A stretch of 64,000 nt of DNA, taken from positions 2,542,501 through 2,606,500 of the forward strand of contig NZ_CP009429.1 of assembly GCF_001314325.1 (NCBI RefSeq), written 5' to 3'. The position numbers were made by a program, and so were the translations under genes. The notes under the pieces were generated by a model. The model ran no database searches and was not told the DNA's origin. It worked only from the letters and a program-made list of their open reading frames with translations. This DNA is from Sphingopyxis macrogoltabida (lineage in GTDB: Bacteria > Pseudomonadota > Alphaproteobacteria > Sphingomonadales > Sphingomonadaceae). Below, one piece after another: positions 9,471 through 18,168 of the stretch; the first letter of the stretch is position 1, and every line of letters starts with the position of its first letter.

Positions 9471-9613
9471 CTGCTCACCGCCCCAAAACGGACGCGGTGC
9501 AGAGACCATCAACGGCTGGCGGGCCGACCTGCATGGGAGAGGGGAGTGCAGGTCCGAGGGGCTGGTGGCCCGCCGCCGTCGGCCGGCCGGTTCGAGCAAG
9601 GCGAACCGACCGG
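9471..9613. ncRNA. Candidate structured RNA with three consecutive hairpins
   Basis: Three hairpins follow one another. First: CTG + CACCGC (9471-9481) pairs with GCGGTG + CAG (9494-9502). Second: ACGGC and GGCGGGCC (9512-9525, one bulged T) pair with GGCCCGCC and GCCGT (9567-9579), enclosing a perfect 8-bp stem GACCTGCA (9526-9533) / TGCAGGTC (9547-9554) with a purine-rich 13-nt loop. Third: CCGG and CGGTTCG (9583-9594) pair with CGAACCG and CCGG (9602-9613). It is not RNase P, SRP, tmRNA or 6S RNA as far as I can judge. It lies 12 bp from the recA stop codon, so on the minus strand it could be a recA 3' UTR. The strand is undecided. Confidence 0.5.
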
Positions 9614-9625
9614 ATGGCAATCGCA

Positions 9626-10705
9626 TCAATTATCGTCGTCGCCCTCATCGTCGGGACCGGCCATCATCTCTTCGGCCACCGCGTCGGTGCGGCCGCGGAT
9701 GGCGGCTTCGAGCCGTTCGCGAAGTTCGGGATTTTCGGTCAGGAAGGTCTTCGCATTCTCGCGGCCCTGCCCGATGCGGATCGAGTCATAGCTGAACCAG
9801 GCGCCCGATTTCTCGACGAGTCCGGCCTTGACCCCGATATCGAGGATCTCGCCGATCTTCGAAATGCCCTGTCCGTACATGATGTCGAATTCGACCTGCT
9901 TGAACGGCGGCGCGACCTTGTTCTTGACGACCTTGACGCGGGTGGTGTTGCCGACGATCTCGTCGCCATTCTTGATCTGGCCGGTGCGGCGGATGTCGAG
10001 ACGGACCGAGGCATAGAATTTCAGCGCATTGCCGCCGGTCGTGGTTTCGGGATTGCCGTACATCACACCGATCTTCATGCGCAGCTGGTTGATGAAGATC
10101 ACCATGCAGCGCGAACGGCTGATCGAACCGGTGAGCTTGCGCAGCGACTGCGACATCAGGCGCGCCTGCAGGCCGACATGGCTGTCGCCCATCTCGCCCT
10201 CGATTTCGGCGCGCGGAACGAGCGCGGCGACCGAGTCGACGACGAGCACGTCGATCGCATTCGAACGCACCAGCGTATCGACGATTTCGAGCGCCTGTTC
10301 GCCGGTGTCGGGCTGCGACACGATGAGTTCGTCGATGTTGACGCCGAGCTTGCGGGCATAGACGGGATCGAGCGCATGTTCGGCGTCGACGAAAGCGACA
10401 GTACCGCCGGTCTTTTGCGCCTCGGCGAGCGTGTGCAGCGCCAGCGTCGTCTTGCCCGAGCTTTCGGGGCCGTAGATTTCGATAACGCGGCCGCGCGGCA
10501 GGCCGCCGACGCCGAGCGCGATGTCGAGCCCGAGCGAACCGGTCGAGACCGCCTCGACCTGCATCGTTTCCTTCTGGCCGAGCTTCATTACCGAGCCCTT
10601 GCCGAAGGCGCGATCGATTTGCGCCAGCGCGGCGTCGAGCGCCTTCTGCCTGTCCGTTCCGTTCACTGATTTCCCCGATTCCACGAGTGACAATTGTCCG
10701 GCCAT
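9626..10705 (-). CDS. recA: Recombinase RecA
   Basis: A 359-residue RecA. Walker A GPESSGKT lies at about 79-86 and Walker B at [12 protein letters not shown]. The L2 loop shows [20 protein letters not shown], and the C terminus is acidic (ending DDEGDDDN). RecA forms ATP-dependent filaments on single-stranded DNA for recombination and triggers LexA self-cleavage. The start [10 protein letters not shown] is chosen over one 22 codons upstream because it matches the family; the longer frame has no homologous N terminus. An alphaproteobacterial SOS box lies about 80 bp upstream, so LexA control is expected. Confidence 0.98.
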   Translation of the reverse strand: MAGQLSLVESGKSVNGTDRQKALDAALAQIDRAFGKGSVMKLGQKETMQVEAVSTGSLGLDIALGVGGLPRGRVIEIYGPESSGKTTLALHTLAEAQKTGGTVAFVDAEHALDPVYARKLGVNIDELIVSQPDTGEQALEIVDTLVRSNAIDVLVVDSVAALVPRAEIEGEMGDSHVGLQARLMSQSLRKLTGSISRSRCMVIFINQLRMKIGVMYGNPETTTGGNALKFYASVRLDIRRTGQIKNGDEIVGNTTRVKVVKNKVAPPFKQVEFDIMYGQGISKIGEILDIGVKAGLVEKSGAWFSYDSIRIGQGRENAKTFLTENPELRERLEAAIRGRTDAVAEEMMAGPDDEGDDDN

Positions 10706-10772
10706 TTGCCGTCCCTTTCCAGCTCTAGAGCGACGGCCCGACCATCGCAACGTCGAAGCTGTGTACGTCATT

Positions 10773-10797
10773 TGTTCTCATAGAACAAGGGCAGAAC
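10773..10797 (-). promoter_or_regulatory. SOS box (LexA operator) upstream of recA
   Basis: On the minus strand 10797-10783 reads GTTC-TGCCCTT-GTTC, an exact match to the alphaproteobacterial LexA operator GTTC-N7-GTTC. It overlaps a perfect 6-bp-arm palindrome (TGTTCT-CAT-AGAACA, 10773-10787), so three GTTC/GAAC half-sites stand in a row. It lies about 80-90 bp upstream of the recA start. LexA repression with release after DNA damage is the expected control. Confidence 0.85.
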
Positions 10798-10818
10798 AAA
10801 AGAAAAATCGCCGGCGAG

Positions 10819-11172
10819 CTAATCCGCGAAAAATTCGTCGAGAATGGCTTCGATCTGGCTGATCCTGAACGGTTTGGTCACCAGTGTCCGGTGCGCGTGC
10901 GCGGGCGGAATGACGTCGCCGCCGCCGGTGGTGAAGGCAAAGGGAATGCCGCGTTCGGCGAGCGCATCGGCGACCGGCCAGCCCTTTTCGTCGCCAAGGT
11001 TGATATCGACGAGAGCGCCGTCGATCGGCCCGGCGCCGATGATCGCCAGCGCCTCCTGATTACTTGTCGCCTGCTCGGGCTGGGGAAAGCCGAGCGCGTC
11101 GAACATGTCGACGAGCATCATCCCGATCAGCACATCGTCCTCGACGAGCAAGATGCGGCGATTATCCGGCAT
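10819..11172 (-). CDS. Single-domain response regulator coupled to cckA
   Basis: A 117-residue stand-alone receiver. The acidic pocket is VEDD near residues 10-13, the phospho-acceptor is Asp56 in ALVDINLGD, and the conserved lysine lies in LVTKPF. Strand 4 reads IPFAFTTGGG, close to the PFxFATGY signature of the FAT GUY receivers known from Sphingomonas. There is no output domain. Its start overlaps the cckA stop by 11 bp, so it is probably made with CckA. It could be a phosphate sink, an alternative target of CckA or an adaptor; this is inference. Confidence 0.85.
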   Translation of the reverse strand: MPDNRRILLVEDDVLIGMMLVDMFDALGFPQPEQATSNQEALAIIGAGPIDGALVDINLGDEKGWPVADALAERGIPFAFTTGGGDVIPPAHAHRTLVTKPFRISQIEAILDEFFAD

Positions 11173-13612
11173 CGGACACCCGATGCGCCGCCTCGTCGAG
11201 CGCCGCCGACACGGCTTCGGTCAGCTGCGCGACGGAAAAGGGTTTGGGAAGGAAGGCCACGTCGTCAATATCGATCGACTGGCGCAATTGTTCCTCGGCA
11301 TAGCCCGACATGAAAAGCACGGGCAGCGCCGGACGCTTCGCGCGCATGGCGCGAACCATCGCCGGGCCGTCCATCGTCGGCATCACGACGTCGCTGACGA
11401 TCAGGTCGACCTTGTCCATCTGGCCGAAGCGTTCGAGCCCCTCTTCGCCCTGCGACGCGGTGACGACGGTGTAGCCCGCACGCACCAGCGCGCGCTCGGC
11501 AACCGCGCGCACCATATCCTCGTCCTCGACGAGCAGGATGGTGCCGGTTCCCCACTGGCTTTTCTTCGGCTTGGGCGGCGGCGCGGCGACGACCGGTGCG
11601 TCGCCTTCGGCACGGTGGACGGGGAGGTAGATGGTGAAGCTGGTCCCCTGCCCGGGCTTGCTGTCGGCGAAGATGAAACCCGCCGACTGCTTGATGATGC
11701 CATAGACGGTCGACAGGCCGAGCCCGGTTCCCTTGCCGACATCCTTGGTGGTGAAGAAGGGTTCGAAAATCTTTGGCAACACGTCGGGGGCGATACCGGT
11801 GCCGGTATCGCTGACCTTCAAGGCGCTATAATCGGCGGGTGGCATGATCTCGCTGCCCATTTGCCGCGCTTCGGCTGCCGAGACCGGATAGGTTTCGATC
11901 GTCAACGTGCCGCCGCCCGGCATCGCGTCTCGCGCATTGACGGCGAGGTTGATGATCACCTGCTCAAGCTGACCGGGGTCGGCGCGCACCGCGCCGAGCC
12001 CCCGGCCATGATGGACCGACAGCTTCACCGTGTCGCCGATCAGCCGCTTCAGCAGGTGCGATACTTCGGAGATGACGTCGGGAAGCTGGAGAATTTGTGG
12101 CCGCAATGTCTGCTGACGCGAAAAGGCCAGAAGCTGCCGCGTCAGGCTGGCGGCACGGTTGGCGTTGCTGCGGATTTGCTGGATATCGTCATAATCGCTG
12201 TCGCCCGGCGTGTGGCGCATCAGCATCAGGTCGCACGCCCCGAGCACCGCGGTCAGGATATTGTTGAAATCGTGCGCGACGCCGCCGGCGAGCTGGCCGA
12301 CCGCCTGCATCTTCGACGCTTGCGCCACCTGCCGCTTGAGACGCGATTCCTCGCTCGAATCCTTCAGACTCAGCAGCACTGCCGCCTCGCCCAATCCGCG
12401 CACGCCGACAACGCGCATCGACACCGGCTCGTCGCCCTGCCCCGCCAGCCGGATCGACAGGTCGCCGCCGACCTGCTGCCCGCTGCTGTGGCGACGGATC
12501 ATGTCGGCGAGCGGCCCCTTGTCCTCGCCCACGACCAGATCGCCGGGATACCGCAGCATCTTCCCTTCGGCGAGCCCGGCCGCGCGCAGGAAGGCGCGGT
12601 TCATGTAGAGAAAGCGTCCGTCGCGATCGACCATCGCGAGCCCGAAAGGCAGCAGCGACAGCAAGGTTTCGACATAGCCCTGCGCCGTACCGCGATCGGT
12701 CGGCCCCATTTCCTCGTCGAGCATCGCGAGGAGCATCGGCGTGTGGCTGTCGGCCGGCGCGAGCGGGATCTGGAGCATGCGCACGGGCGTCGCGCGGTCG
12801 CCTTCGCGCGCGAAATAGAGCGAGCCGCCATCGTCGAGGCGGAGCATCGGCGCGACATCACGGCCGGCATAATGGCTAACATCGCCTTCGCCCAATGCGC
12901 GCAGCAGAAACGCCTGATTCGCGACGCGCAGTCGTCCCTCGGCGCTGACGAGCGCCGCCATCACCCCTGCCTGCCCCAGCGTCCGTCCCGCCGGTCCGTC
13001 GAGGTGGCGGACGATCTCGGACACGAGATCGAGCCGCTCGAGCGCCGCGAAGCGCCACACGAGATAATCCTCGGCCTGCCCGGTCCGCGTCACCTGCGCA
13101 CGCAATTGCAACGGCCCCACCGCCAGATCGTCGACCCGGCCTTCGCCGTCGCGCCACGCCGCGCGTCCGGCGTTCTTGAGCAATTCGGCCCCGCGTCCGT
13201 CGACCGGCAATCCCGGCGGGGTGATAAAGCCGCCGAACCAGGTCGCGAACAGGTCGTTGGCGCAGACCAGCCGGCCGGCGCGGTCGGTCACCGCAATCGC
13301 GACATCGTCGTGATTGACCGCGGCGCGCAGCATCGTCCAGTCGGGAAGCGAAGCCTCGCCCGCCGCAGGGACCGGGAACAATCGGCGCGCCAGCACCACG
13401 CCGCCGACCGCGATCGCCAGCCCGGCGAGGAAGCCGGCCGCGAGCGGCGCATTGCCGGTGACCCAGAACAGCAGCGCGACCGACAGCAGCGCCAGCCCGC
13501 CGAGCACCGCATAGTCGATGCGCGACAGCGTCGGCGGGACCAGCAACGGACCGCCCGGGCCCGCCTCCCTGCTGAAATCTTCCTCAGCGGCAGGCAGGCT
13601 TTGCGCGGTCAA
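11162..13612 (-). CDS. cckA: Hybrid histidine kinase CckA
   Basis: An 816-residue hybrid kinase. Two membrane helices (about 34-53 and 57-76) are followed by PAS-like regions (about 97-190 and 310-420). The HisKA segment has the phospho-histidine near 447 in [16 protein letters not shown]; the ATPase domain shows [14 protein letters not shown] and [14 protein letters not shown]-terminal receiver (about 692-805) has VEDED, Asp in IVSDVVMP and Lys in LPKPFS. The order and the H-box match CckA, which sits at the inner membrane and passes phosphate to ChpT and on to CtrA and CpdR. ChpT is encoded in this window. The start is TTG after GGAAAG, inside a region altered by a MITE-like element. Confidence 0.95.
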   Translation of the reverse strand: MTAQSLPAAEEDFSREAGPGGPLLVPPTLSRIDYAVLGGLALLSVALLFWVTGNAPLAAGFLAGLAIAVGGVVLARRLFPVPAAGEASLPDWTMLRAAVNHDDVAIAVTDRAGRLVCANDLFATWFGGFITPPGLPVDGRGAELLKNAGRAAWRDGEGRVDDLAVGPLQLRAQVTRTGQAEDYLVWRFAALERLDLVSEIVRHLDGPAGRTLGQAGVMAALVSAEGRLRVANQAFLLRALGEGDVSHYAGRDVAPMLRLDDGGSLYFAREGDRATPVRMLQIPLAPADSHTPMLLAMLDEEMGPTDRGTAQGYVETLLSLLPFGLAMVDRDGRFLYMNRAFLRAAGLAEGKMLRYPGDLVVGEDKGPLADMIRRHSSGQQVGGDLSIRLAGQGDEPVSMRVVGVRGLGEAAVLLSLKDSSEESRLKRQVAQASKMQAVGQLAGGVAHDFNNILTAVLGACDLMLMRHTPGDSDYDDIQQIRSNANRAASLTRQLLAFSRQQTLRPQILQLPDVISEVSHLLKRLIGDTVKLSVHHGRGLGAVRADPGQLEQVIINLAVNARDAMPGGGTLTIETYPVSAAEARQMGSEIMPPADYSALKVSDTGTGIAPDVLPKIFEPFFTTKDVGKGTGLGLSTVYGIIKQSAGFIFADSKPGQGTSFTIYLPVHRAEGDAPVVAAPPPKPKKSQWGTGTILLVEDEDMVRAVAERALVRAGYTVVTASQGEEGLERFGQMDKVDLIVSDVVMPTMDGPAMVRAMRAKRPALPVLFMSGYAEEQLRQSIDIDDVAFLPKPFSVAQLTEAVSAALDEAAHRVSDAG

Positions 13613-13863
13613 TGACAGTCTTTCCGATCAAGGGTCAAAACCCGGTATTGCCACTTTCGAGGCGTCGAAATGGCGAAGATATCGGCTTCGGGTGGCCGCA
13701 GCGGATGGTGGTTCCATCTGCAAGGCCACGCGGAGACGAGATCGAAGCCATTTCGACGTCCCTGCGGGATTTGACCGATTTTGTCCATGGCGTCGTCGGC
13801 AAGGCTTGGAATATGTTTATATGCCTTCGCCTCGCCTCCTAGCCCTGAACAAAATCGCTTCAA
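13609..13863 (-). CDS. Small ORF inside the MITE-like element, coupled to cckA by TTGA
   Basis: An 84-codon open frame (TTG start, or a shorter ATG version beginning MDKIGQIP) that lies almost wholly within the repeat element upstream of cckA. Its TGA stop overlaps the cckA TTG start as TTGA. The product has no recognisable domain and the composition looks like translated repeat. It may be non-coding; if translated, it could feed ribosomes to the cckA start. Confidence 0.25.
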   Translation of the reverse strand: MKRFCSGLGGEAKAYKHIPSLADDAMDKIGQIPQGRRNGFDLVSAWPCRWNHHPLRPPEADIFAISTPRKWQYRVLTLDRKDCH

Positions 13864-13896
13864 ACCTCGAATGTGGCAATACCGGGCTTTGACCCT
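13631..13896. mobile_element. MITE-like element, 266 bp, with 32-bp terminal inverted repeats
   Basis: The left end (13631-13662) and the reverse complement of the right end (13865-13896) agree at 30 of 32 positions; both begin AGGGTCAAA and contain CCCGGTATTGCCAC. The interior holds no transposase. It fills the gap between the M13 peptidase stop (6 bp away) and the cckA start (18 bp away). I see no clear target-site duplication. It thus supplies most of the cckA leader, including any close promoter. Confidence 0.75.
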
Positions 13897-13902
13897 CGCG
13901 CG

Positions 13903-15972
13903 TTACCAGATGCGGACGCGATCTTTCGGCGCCAGATAGAGCTTCTGGCCTTCCTTGACGTTATAGGCCTTATACCACGGGTCAAGATTGCGCGAGACCC
14001 AAGACCGCTGAATCGACGGCGAATGCGGATCGGTGGTGATCCGCTGCGACAGATTCTGGTCGCGATAGTTGCGCCGCCAGACCTGTGCCCAGCCGAGGAA
14101 GAAGCGCTGATCGCCGCTCAGCCCGTCGATCACCGGCGCTTCCTTGCCGCCCAGCGACTTCTTATAGGCGTCATAGGCGATGGTCAGACCGGCAAGATCG
14201 CCGATATTCTCGCCAAGCGTGAAAGTGCCGTCGAGATGTTCGCCGGGCAGCACTTCATAGGCGTCATATTGCGCGACGAGCGCCTTGCCCGCCGCCTCGA
14301 AAGCCGCGACGTCGGCGGGGGTCCACCAGTCGGCAAGCTTACCGGTCTCGTCGTACTTCGCGCCCTGATCGTCGAAATGGTGGCTGATCTCGTGGCCGAT
14401 GACGGCGCCGATGCCGCCATAGTTGATCGCCGCGTCGGCATTGGGATCGAAGAAGGGCGGCTGGAGGATCGCGGCGGGGAAGACGATCTCGTTCATGCCG
14501 AAATTGGCATAGGCGTTGACCTCCATCGGGGTCATCCCCCACTCCCAGCGACGGATCGGGCCGCCGAGGCGGCTGATATTGTCGTCGTGCGCGAACTGGT
14601 TCGAGCGGAGCGCGTTGCCGAACAGGTCGTCGGCCTTGATCTCGAGCTTGCTATAGTCCTTCCAGCGGTCGGGATAGCCGATCTTGGTGGTGAAATTGGC
14701 AAGCTTCTTCTTCGCCTTCACCTTGGTTTCGGGCTGCATCCACGTCAAATTGCCGATGCGCGTGTCGAGCGCCGCGAGGACATTCTTGACCAGCACGTCC
14801 ATCGCCGCCTTGGTTTCGGGCGGGAAATATTTGGCGACATAATCCTGGCCCACGGCCTCGCCCATATTGCCCGTGGTGAAATCGACCGCGCGCTTCCAGC
14901 GCTCCTGCATCTGCGGCGTGCCCGACAGCGCGGTGCCATAAAAGGCAAAGGCTTCCTGTGCGACCGCGTCGGGCAGCACGTCGGAGAAGCCGTCAAGGCT
15001 GCGGACGATCAATATGTCGCGGATGACGCCGATCGGTGCATCGGCGAGCAGCTTCGCCTCGCCGGTGAAGGCGCTCGGCTGCGCCACCAGCAGCGTGTCT
15101 TCCTTGACCCCGACGCCGCGGATGAAGGTCGCCCAGTCGAAACCCGGCGCCGCCTTCGCCAGCTCGGCGACCGTCATCTTGTTGTAGACCTTGACCGCGT
15201 CGCTGCTGTCGTTCTTGTCCCAGTGGACGGTCGCAACCTGCTTTTCGAAATCATAGATCGCCTTGGCGCGCGCCGCGGCATCCTTTTCGCCGGCGAGCGT
15301 CAAGACATTCTGGAGATGCGCCAGATAAGCGGCCTGCAGCTTCGTGTTGCGTTCGCCATCCTTCAAGTAGAAATCGCGATCGGGCATGCCGATGCCGCCC
15401 TGCCCCATCGAATAGATATAGACTTCGGGATTCTTGTCGTCCTGCCCGACATAACCGCCGAAGAAATGCGGAATGCCGTTGCGGTCGGCTTCGGCGAGCA
15501 GCGCGGCGAGGCCGGCCTTGTCGACGCCGCGGACCTTCGCCAGCCACGGCTCGATCGGCGCGAGCCCCTTGGCCTCGACCGCCGCTGAATCGAGGTACGA
15601 CGCATAGGCGCGGCCGATCATGCTGTTCGGGTCGCCTTTCGCTGCCTCGAGGATTTCCTGCGTGCGCTTCTGCGACAGGTCACCCAGCGCGGTGAACATG
15701 CCATAGTTCGACTTGTCGGCCGGAATCTGAGTGTTCTTTGCCCAGGCGCCGTTGGCATAGGCATAGAAATCGTCGCCGGGCTGGACGCTCTTGTCCATGC
15801 CGGTGGTGTCGAACCCGAAATCGCCGATTTCGGGTTTGTCGGTCGTTGCTGCGGCGGGCGTGGTCGCGGCGGCTTCTTGCGCAGCGGCGCCGGTTGCCGG
15901 GACGATGGCAAAGAGGATGGCGCCAAGCGCGGCGGTCGCCATCAGGCGCGAAGAGGCGTGGAGACGAGTCAT
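13903..15972 (-). CDS. M13 family zinc metallopeptidase (neprilysin/PepO-like)
   Basis: A 689-residue secreted endopeptidase. The start MTRLHASSR gives a signal peptide of about 30 residues (ending GAAAQ); an upstream start would precede it with 34 unlike residues. The zinc motif HEISH in VIGHEISHHFDDQGAKYD lies at about residue 525, the third-ligand motif ENIGDLAGL about 65 residues later, and the substrate-binding NAYAN lies before the zinc site. The N-terminal M13 domain starts with QPGDDFYAYANGAW. The C terminus ends in KDRVRIW, the usual family end. It degrades oligopeptides in the periplasm. Single gene between the cckA leader and a DUF2062 gene. Confidence 0.95.
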   Translation of the reverse strand: MTRLHASSRLMATAALGAILFAIVPATGAAAQEAAATTPAAATTDKPEIGDFGFDTTGMDKSVQPGDDFYAYANGAWAKNTQIPADKSNYGMFTALGDLSQKRTQEILEAAKGDPNSMIGRAYASYLDSAAVEAKGLAPIEPWLAKVRGVDKAGLAALLAEADRNGIPHFFGGYVGQDDKNPEVYIYSMGQGGIGMPDRDFYLKDGERNTKLQAAYLAHLQNVLTLAGEKDAAARAKAIYDFEKQVATVHWDKNDSSDAVKVYNKMTVAELAKAAPGFDWATFIRGVGVKEDTLLVAQPSAFTGEAKLLADAPIGVIRDILIVRSLDGFSDVLPDAVAQEAFAFYGTALSGTPQMQERWKRAVDFTTGNMGEAVGQDYVAKYFPPETKAAMDVLVKNVLAALDTRIGNLTWMQPETKVKAKKKLANFTTKIGYPDRWKDYSKLEIKADDLFGNALRSNQFAHDDNISRLGGPIRRWEWGMTPMEVNAYANFGMNEIVFPAAILQPPFFDPNADAAINYGGIGAVIGHEISHHFDDQGAKYDETGKLADWWTPADVAAFEAAGKALVAQYDAYEVLPGEHLDGTFTLGENIGDLAGLTIAYDAYKKSLGGKEAPVIDGLSGDQRFFLGWAQVWRRNYRDQNLSQRITTDPHSPSIQRSWVSRNLDPWYKAYNVKEGQKLYLAPKDRVRIW

Positions 15973-16070
15973 GATATTCCCCGGATTTCGAGACAGAGCA
16001 GAGCGCCGTTCCGCAGAGGCAGGGACGGCACGAGCGATAGACCAGCTATACGCGCGGGCGCTCCGGCGGT

Positions 16071-16700
16071 TCAACCGGCGGGCGTGTCGCTCGTCGATGC
16101 CTCAAGTCGTTTGTCGCGCGCCCGGCGAATCTTTTGCCGCCAGCGCAGGCGGATCCAGCTATCCCAGATCACCGAGGCGAGGAGATAGCCGACGACCGCC
16201 GAAACCACCGAAATGACGAAGAGACCTGCAAGGCCGCCGAGCAGCGCCGTTCCCGCGTTGGCGGTGAACCAGTGCCACCATTCGACGAGCGAAGCGCCTT
16301 CGTCATAGAGGATGTAGAGGTTCGACACGTTGGTGTGCATGCCGAACAGCGCGCTCCCCAGCCACACCGACGCGGCCAGAATCAGCGGGGTGGTGACCGG
16401 ATTAGACAGGAAGGTCATCGCCGCCCCGATCGGAATATTGGCGCGAAACGGCAGCGCCAGCAGCGCGACGCCCAGTATCTGCACGCCGGGGATCAGGAAA
16501 AAAATGCCGACGAACAGCCCGAGCGCGGTGCCGCGGCGGACCGAGGTCCGCGTGAAACGCCACAGATGGCTGTGCGCGACGCGGTGGGCAAACGGCTTGA
16601 TGAAACGGCTTTCCAGCAATTCCTCGCGGTTCGGGGAATTGCGCCGGATCCAGTTCATCACCGCAGCCTTGTCGCCCGGCTTCTTTCCCGGCCCGCTCAT
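16071..16700 (-). CDS. DUF2062 membrane protein
   Basis: A 209-residue inner-membrane protein. The DUF2062 core includes [41 protein letters not shown] and a second hydrophobic block ([20 protein letters not shown]). Three to four membrane helices are expected, with a basic C-terminal tail. The function of the family is unknown. The start overlaps the smpB stop (ATGA type), so it is translated with smpB. Confidence 0.88.
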   Translation of the reverse strand: MSGPGKKPGDKAAVMNWIRRNSPNREELLESRFIKPFAHRVAHSHLWRFTRTSVRRGTALGLFVGIFFLIPGVQILGVALLALPFRANIPIGAAMTFLSNPVTTPLILAASVWLGSALFGMHTNVSNLYILYDEGASLVEWWHWFTANAGTALLGGLAGLFVISVVSAVVGYLLASVIWDSWIRLRWRQKIRRARDKRLEASTSDTPAG

Positions 16701-17182
16701 CCGCGTTCCTTCATCAATCTTTGCTTGTCGCGCTTCCAGTCGCGTTCCTTGATCGACTCCCGCTTGTCGTGCGCCTTCTTGCCCTTGGCGAGCGCCAGTT
16801 CGACCTTCGCGCGGCCGCGGCTGTTGAAATAGACGCTGAGCGGGACGAGCGTCATCCCCTGCCGCATCACGCCGGCGTGCAGCTTGTTGATCTCGCGCCC
16901 GTTCAGCAGCAGCTTGCGCGGCCGCTTCGGTTCATGATTGAAGCGATTGCCGTGGCTGAATTCGGGGATATTGGCGTTGATCAGCCACACCTCGCCGCCG
17001 GTCACCTCGGCATAGCTTTCGGCGATCGTCCCCTCGCCGAAGCGCAGCGACTTCACCTCGGTGCCCTGCAGCGCGATCCCCGCCTCGAACACCTGTTCGA
17101 TCGCATAGTCGAAGCGCGCGCGCCGGTTCTCGGCGACGACCTTCTTCTTGTCGAATTCGGCGGCGGACTGCGGACGGGCCAT
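16697..17182 (-). CDS. smpB: SsrA-binding protein SmpB
   Basis: A 161-residue protein of normal length. Conserved parts are [20 protein letters not shown] near the N terminus, [10 protein letters not shown], the [12 protein letters not shown] segment, and the basic C-terminal tail ([21 protein letters not shown]) that enters the empty mRNA channel. SmpB delivers tmRNA to stalled ribosomes. It lies 9 bp after dapA and overlaps the DUF2062 gene. Confidence 0.97.
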   Translation of the reverse strand: MARPQSAAEFDKKKVVAENRRARFDYAIEQVFEAGIALQGTEVKSLRFGEGTIAESYAEVTGGEVWLINANIPEFSHGNRFNHEPKRPRKLLLNGREINKLHAGVMRQGMTLVPLSVYFNSRGRAKVELALAKGKKAHDKRESIKERDWKRDKQRLMKERG

Positions 17183-17191
17183 GACGAAAGC

Positions 17192-18067
17192 TCAGATCAC
17201 TCCTGCCGACGACAGCGCGGCATCGACGGCGGCACGCGATGCGTCCGACGCCGGAATGATAGGTAGGCGCACTTCGGGCGAAAACCAGTCATGGATACGC
17301 GACAGCGCATATTTGGCCGGCCCCGGCGACGCGTCGGAGAACATCGCCTTGTGGAGATCGAACAGCCGGTCGTGCAGCGCCAGCGCCTTCGCCCAGTCGG
17401 CAGCGGCACACGCCGCAGCGAAGTCGGCGCAGAGCCGCGGCGCGACATTGGCGGTGACCGAAATGCAGCCGACGCCGCCCATGACGGCGTGCGGCAGCCA
17501 CAGATCGTCATTGCCCGAAAGCTGACAGAAGTCCGTCCCCGCGCCCGCACGATGCACCGTCACGCGGGCGAGGTCGCCGCTCGCATCCTTGATCGCCACG
17601 ACCGAGGGGATTTCGGCGAGCTTGCACATCGTCTCGGCGCTGATGTCGGCGACGGTGCGGCCGGGGACGTTATAGACGACGATCGGCAGGTCCGACGCAT
17701 CGGCAAGCGCCCGGAAATGCGCGAGCATGCCCTCCTGCGTCGGGCGGTTGTAATAGGGCGCGACGACCAGCGCCGCGGTGGCTCCGGCGGCCTGCGCGTG
17801 GCGCATGTGGCGCATCGCGGTCGCGGTGTCGTTCGACCCGCAGCCGGCGATCACCGGGACGCGGCCCGCCGCCGCCTCGATGCAGCTATCGATGACGCGA
17901 TAATGTTCCTCGAAGCCGAGCGTCGGGCTCTCGCCGGTCGTGCCGCACGGCACCAGTGCGCTCGTTCCCTCGTCGATCTGCCACTCGACCAGCCGTTTGA
18001 GAGCCGGCGCGTCGAACGCTCCATCGCGAAATGGCGTCACCAAGGCGGGAATCGAACCCGAGAACAT
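17192..18067 (-). CDS. dapA: 4-hydroxy-tetrahydrodipicolinate synthase
   Basis: A 291-residue TIM-barrel aldolase. It shows the pyruvate-binding Thr pair in VPCGTTGESPTL, the catalytic Tyr in VVYNVPGRT (about 133) and the Schiff-base Lys in VVAIKDASGD (about 161). It condenses pyruvate with aspartate semialdehyde, the first step of lysine and diaminopimelate synthesis. The start at 18067 follows AAAGGAGCGG. It is divergent from the lytic transglycosylase gene, so a 101-bp region carries both promoters. Confidence 0.97.
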   Translation of the reverse strand: MFSGSIPALVTPFRDGAFDAPALKRLVEWQIDEGTSALVPCGTTGESPTLGFEEHYRVIDSCIEAAAGRVPVIAGCGSNDTATAMRHMRHAQAAGATAALVVAPYYNRPTQEGMLAHFRALADASDLPIVVYNVPGRTVADISAETMCKLAEIPSVVAIKDASGDLARVTVHRAGAGTDFCQLSGNDDLWLPHAVMGGVGCISVTANVAPRLCADFAAACAAADWAKALALHDRLFDLHKAMFSDASPGPAKYALSRIHDWFSPEVRLPIIPASDASRAAVDAALSSAGVI

Positions 18068-18168
18068 GCTCCGCTCCTTTACAAAAACAGGCCCAAGACC
18101 GATAGGAATCTCAGGCGCGCCGCCTAATGGACGTCTATTCAGCGCCCCGCAAGGAGTTTGGCATTAGT

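Noticed and set aside
9587..9608. tRNA or tmRNA T-arm (TTCGAGC loop-like sequence)
   Set aside because: No matching 5-bp T stem, acceptor arm or anticodon arm is found around it; the sequence is explained by a simple hairpin.
9583..9613. Rho-independent terminator of recA
   Set aside because: The stem is good but there is no T-run on the minus strand after it.
11105..13615. Plus-strand open frame antisense to cckA
   Set aside because: CckA is certain from its H-box, ATPase and receiver motifs; the mirror frame has the typical His/Arg-rich shadow composition.
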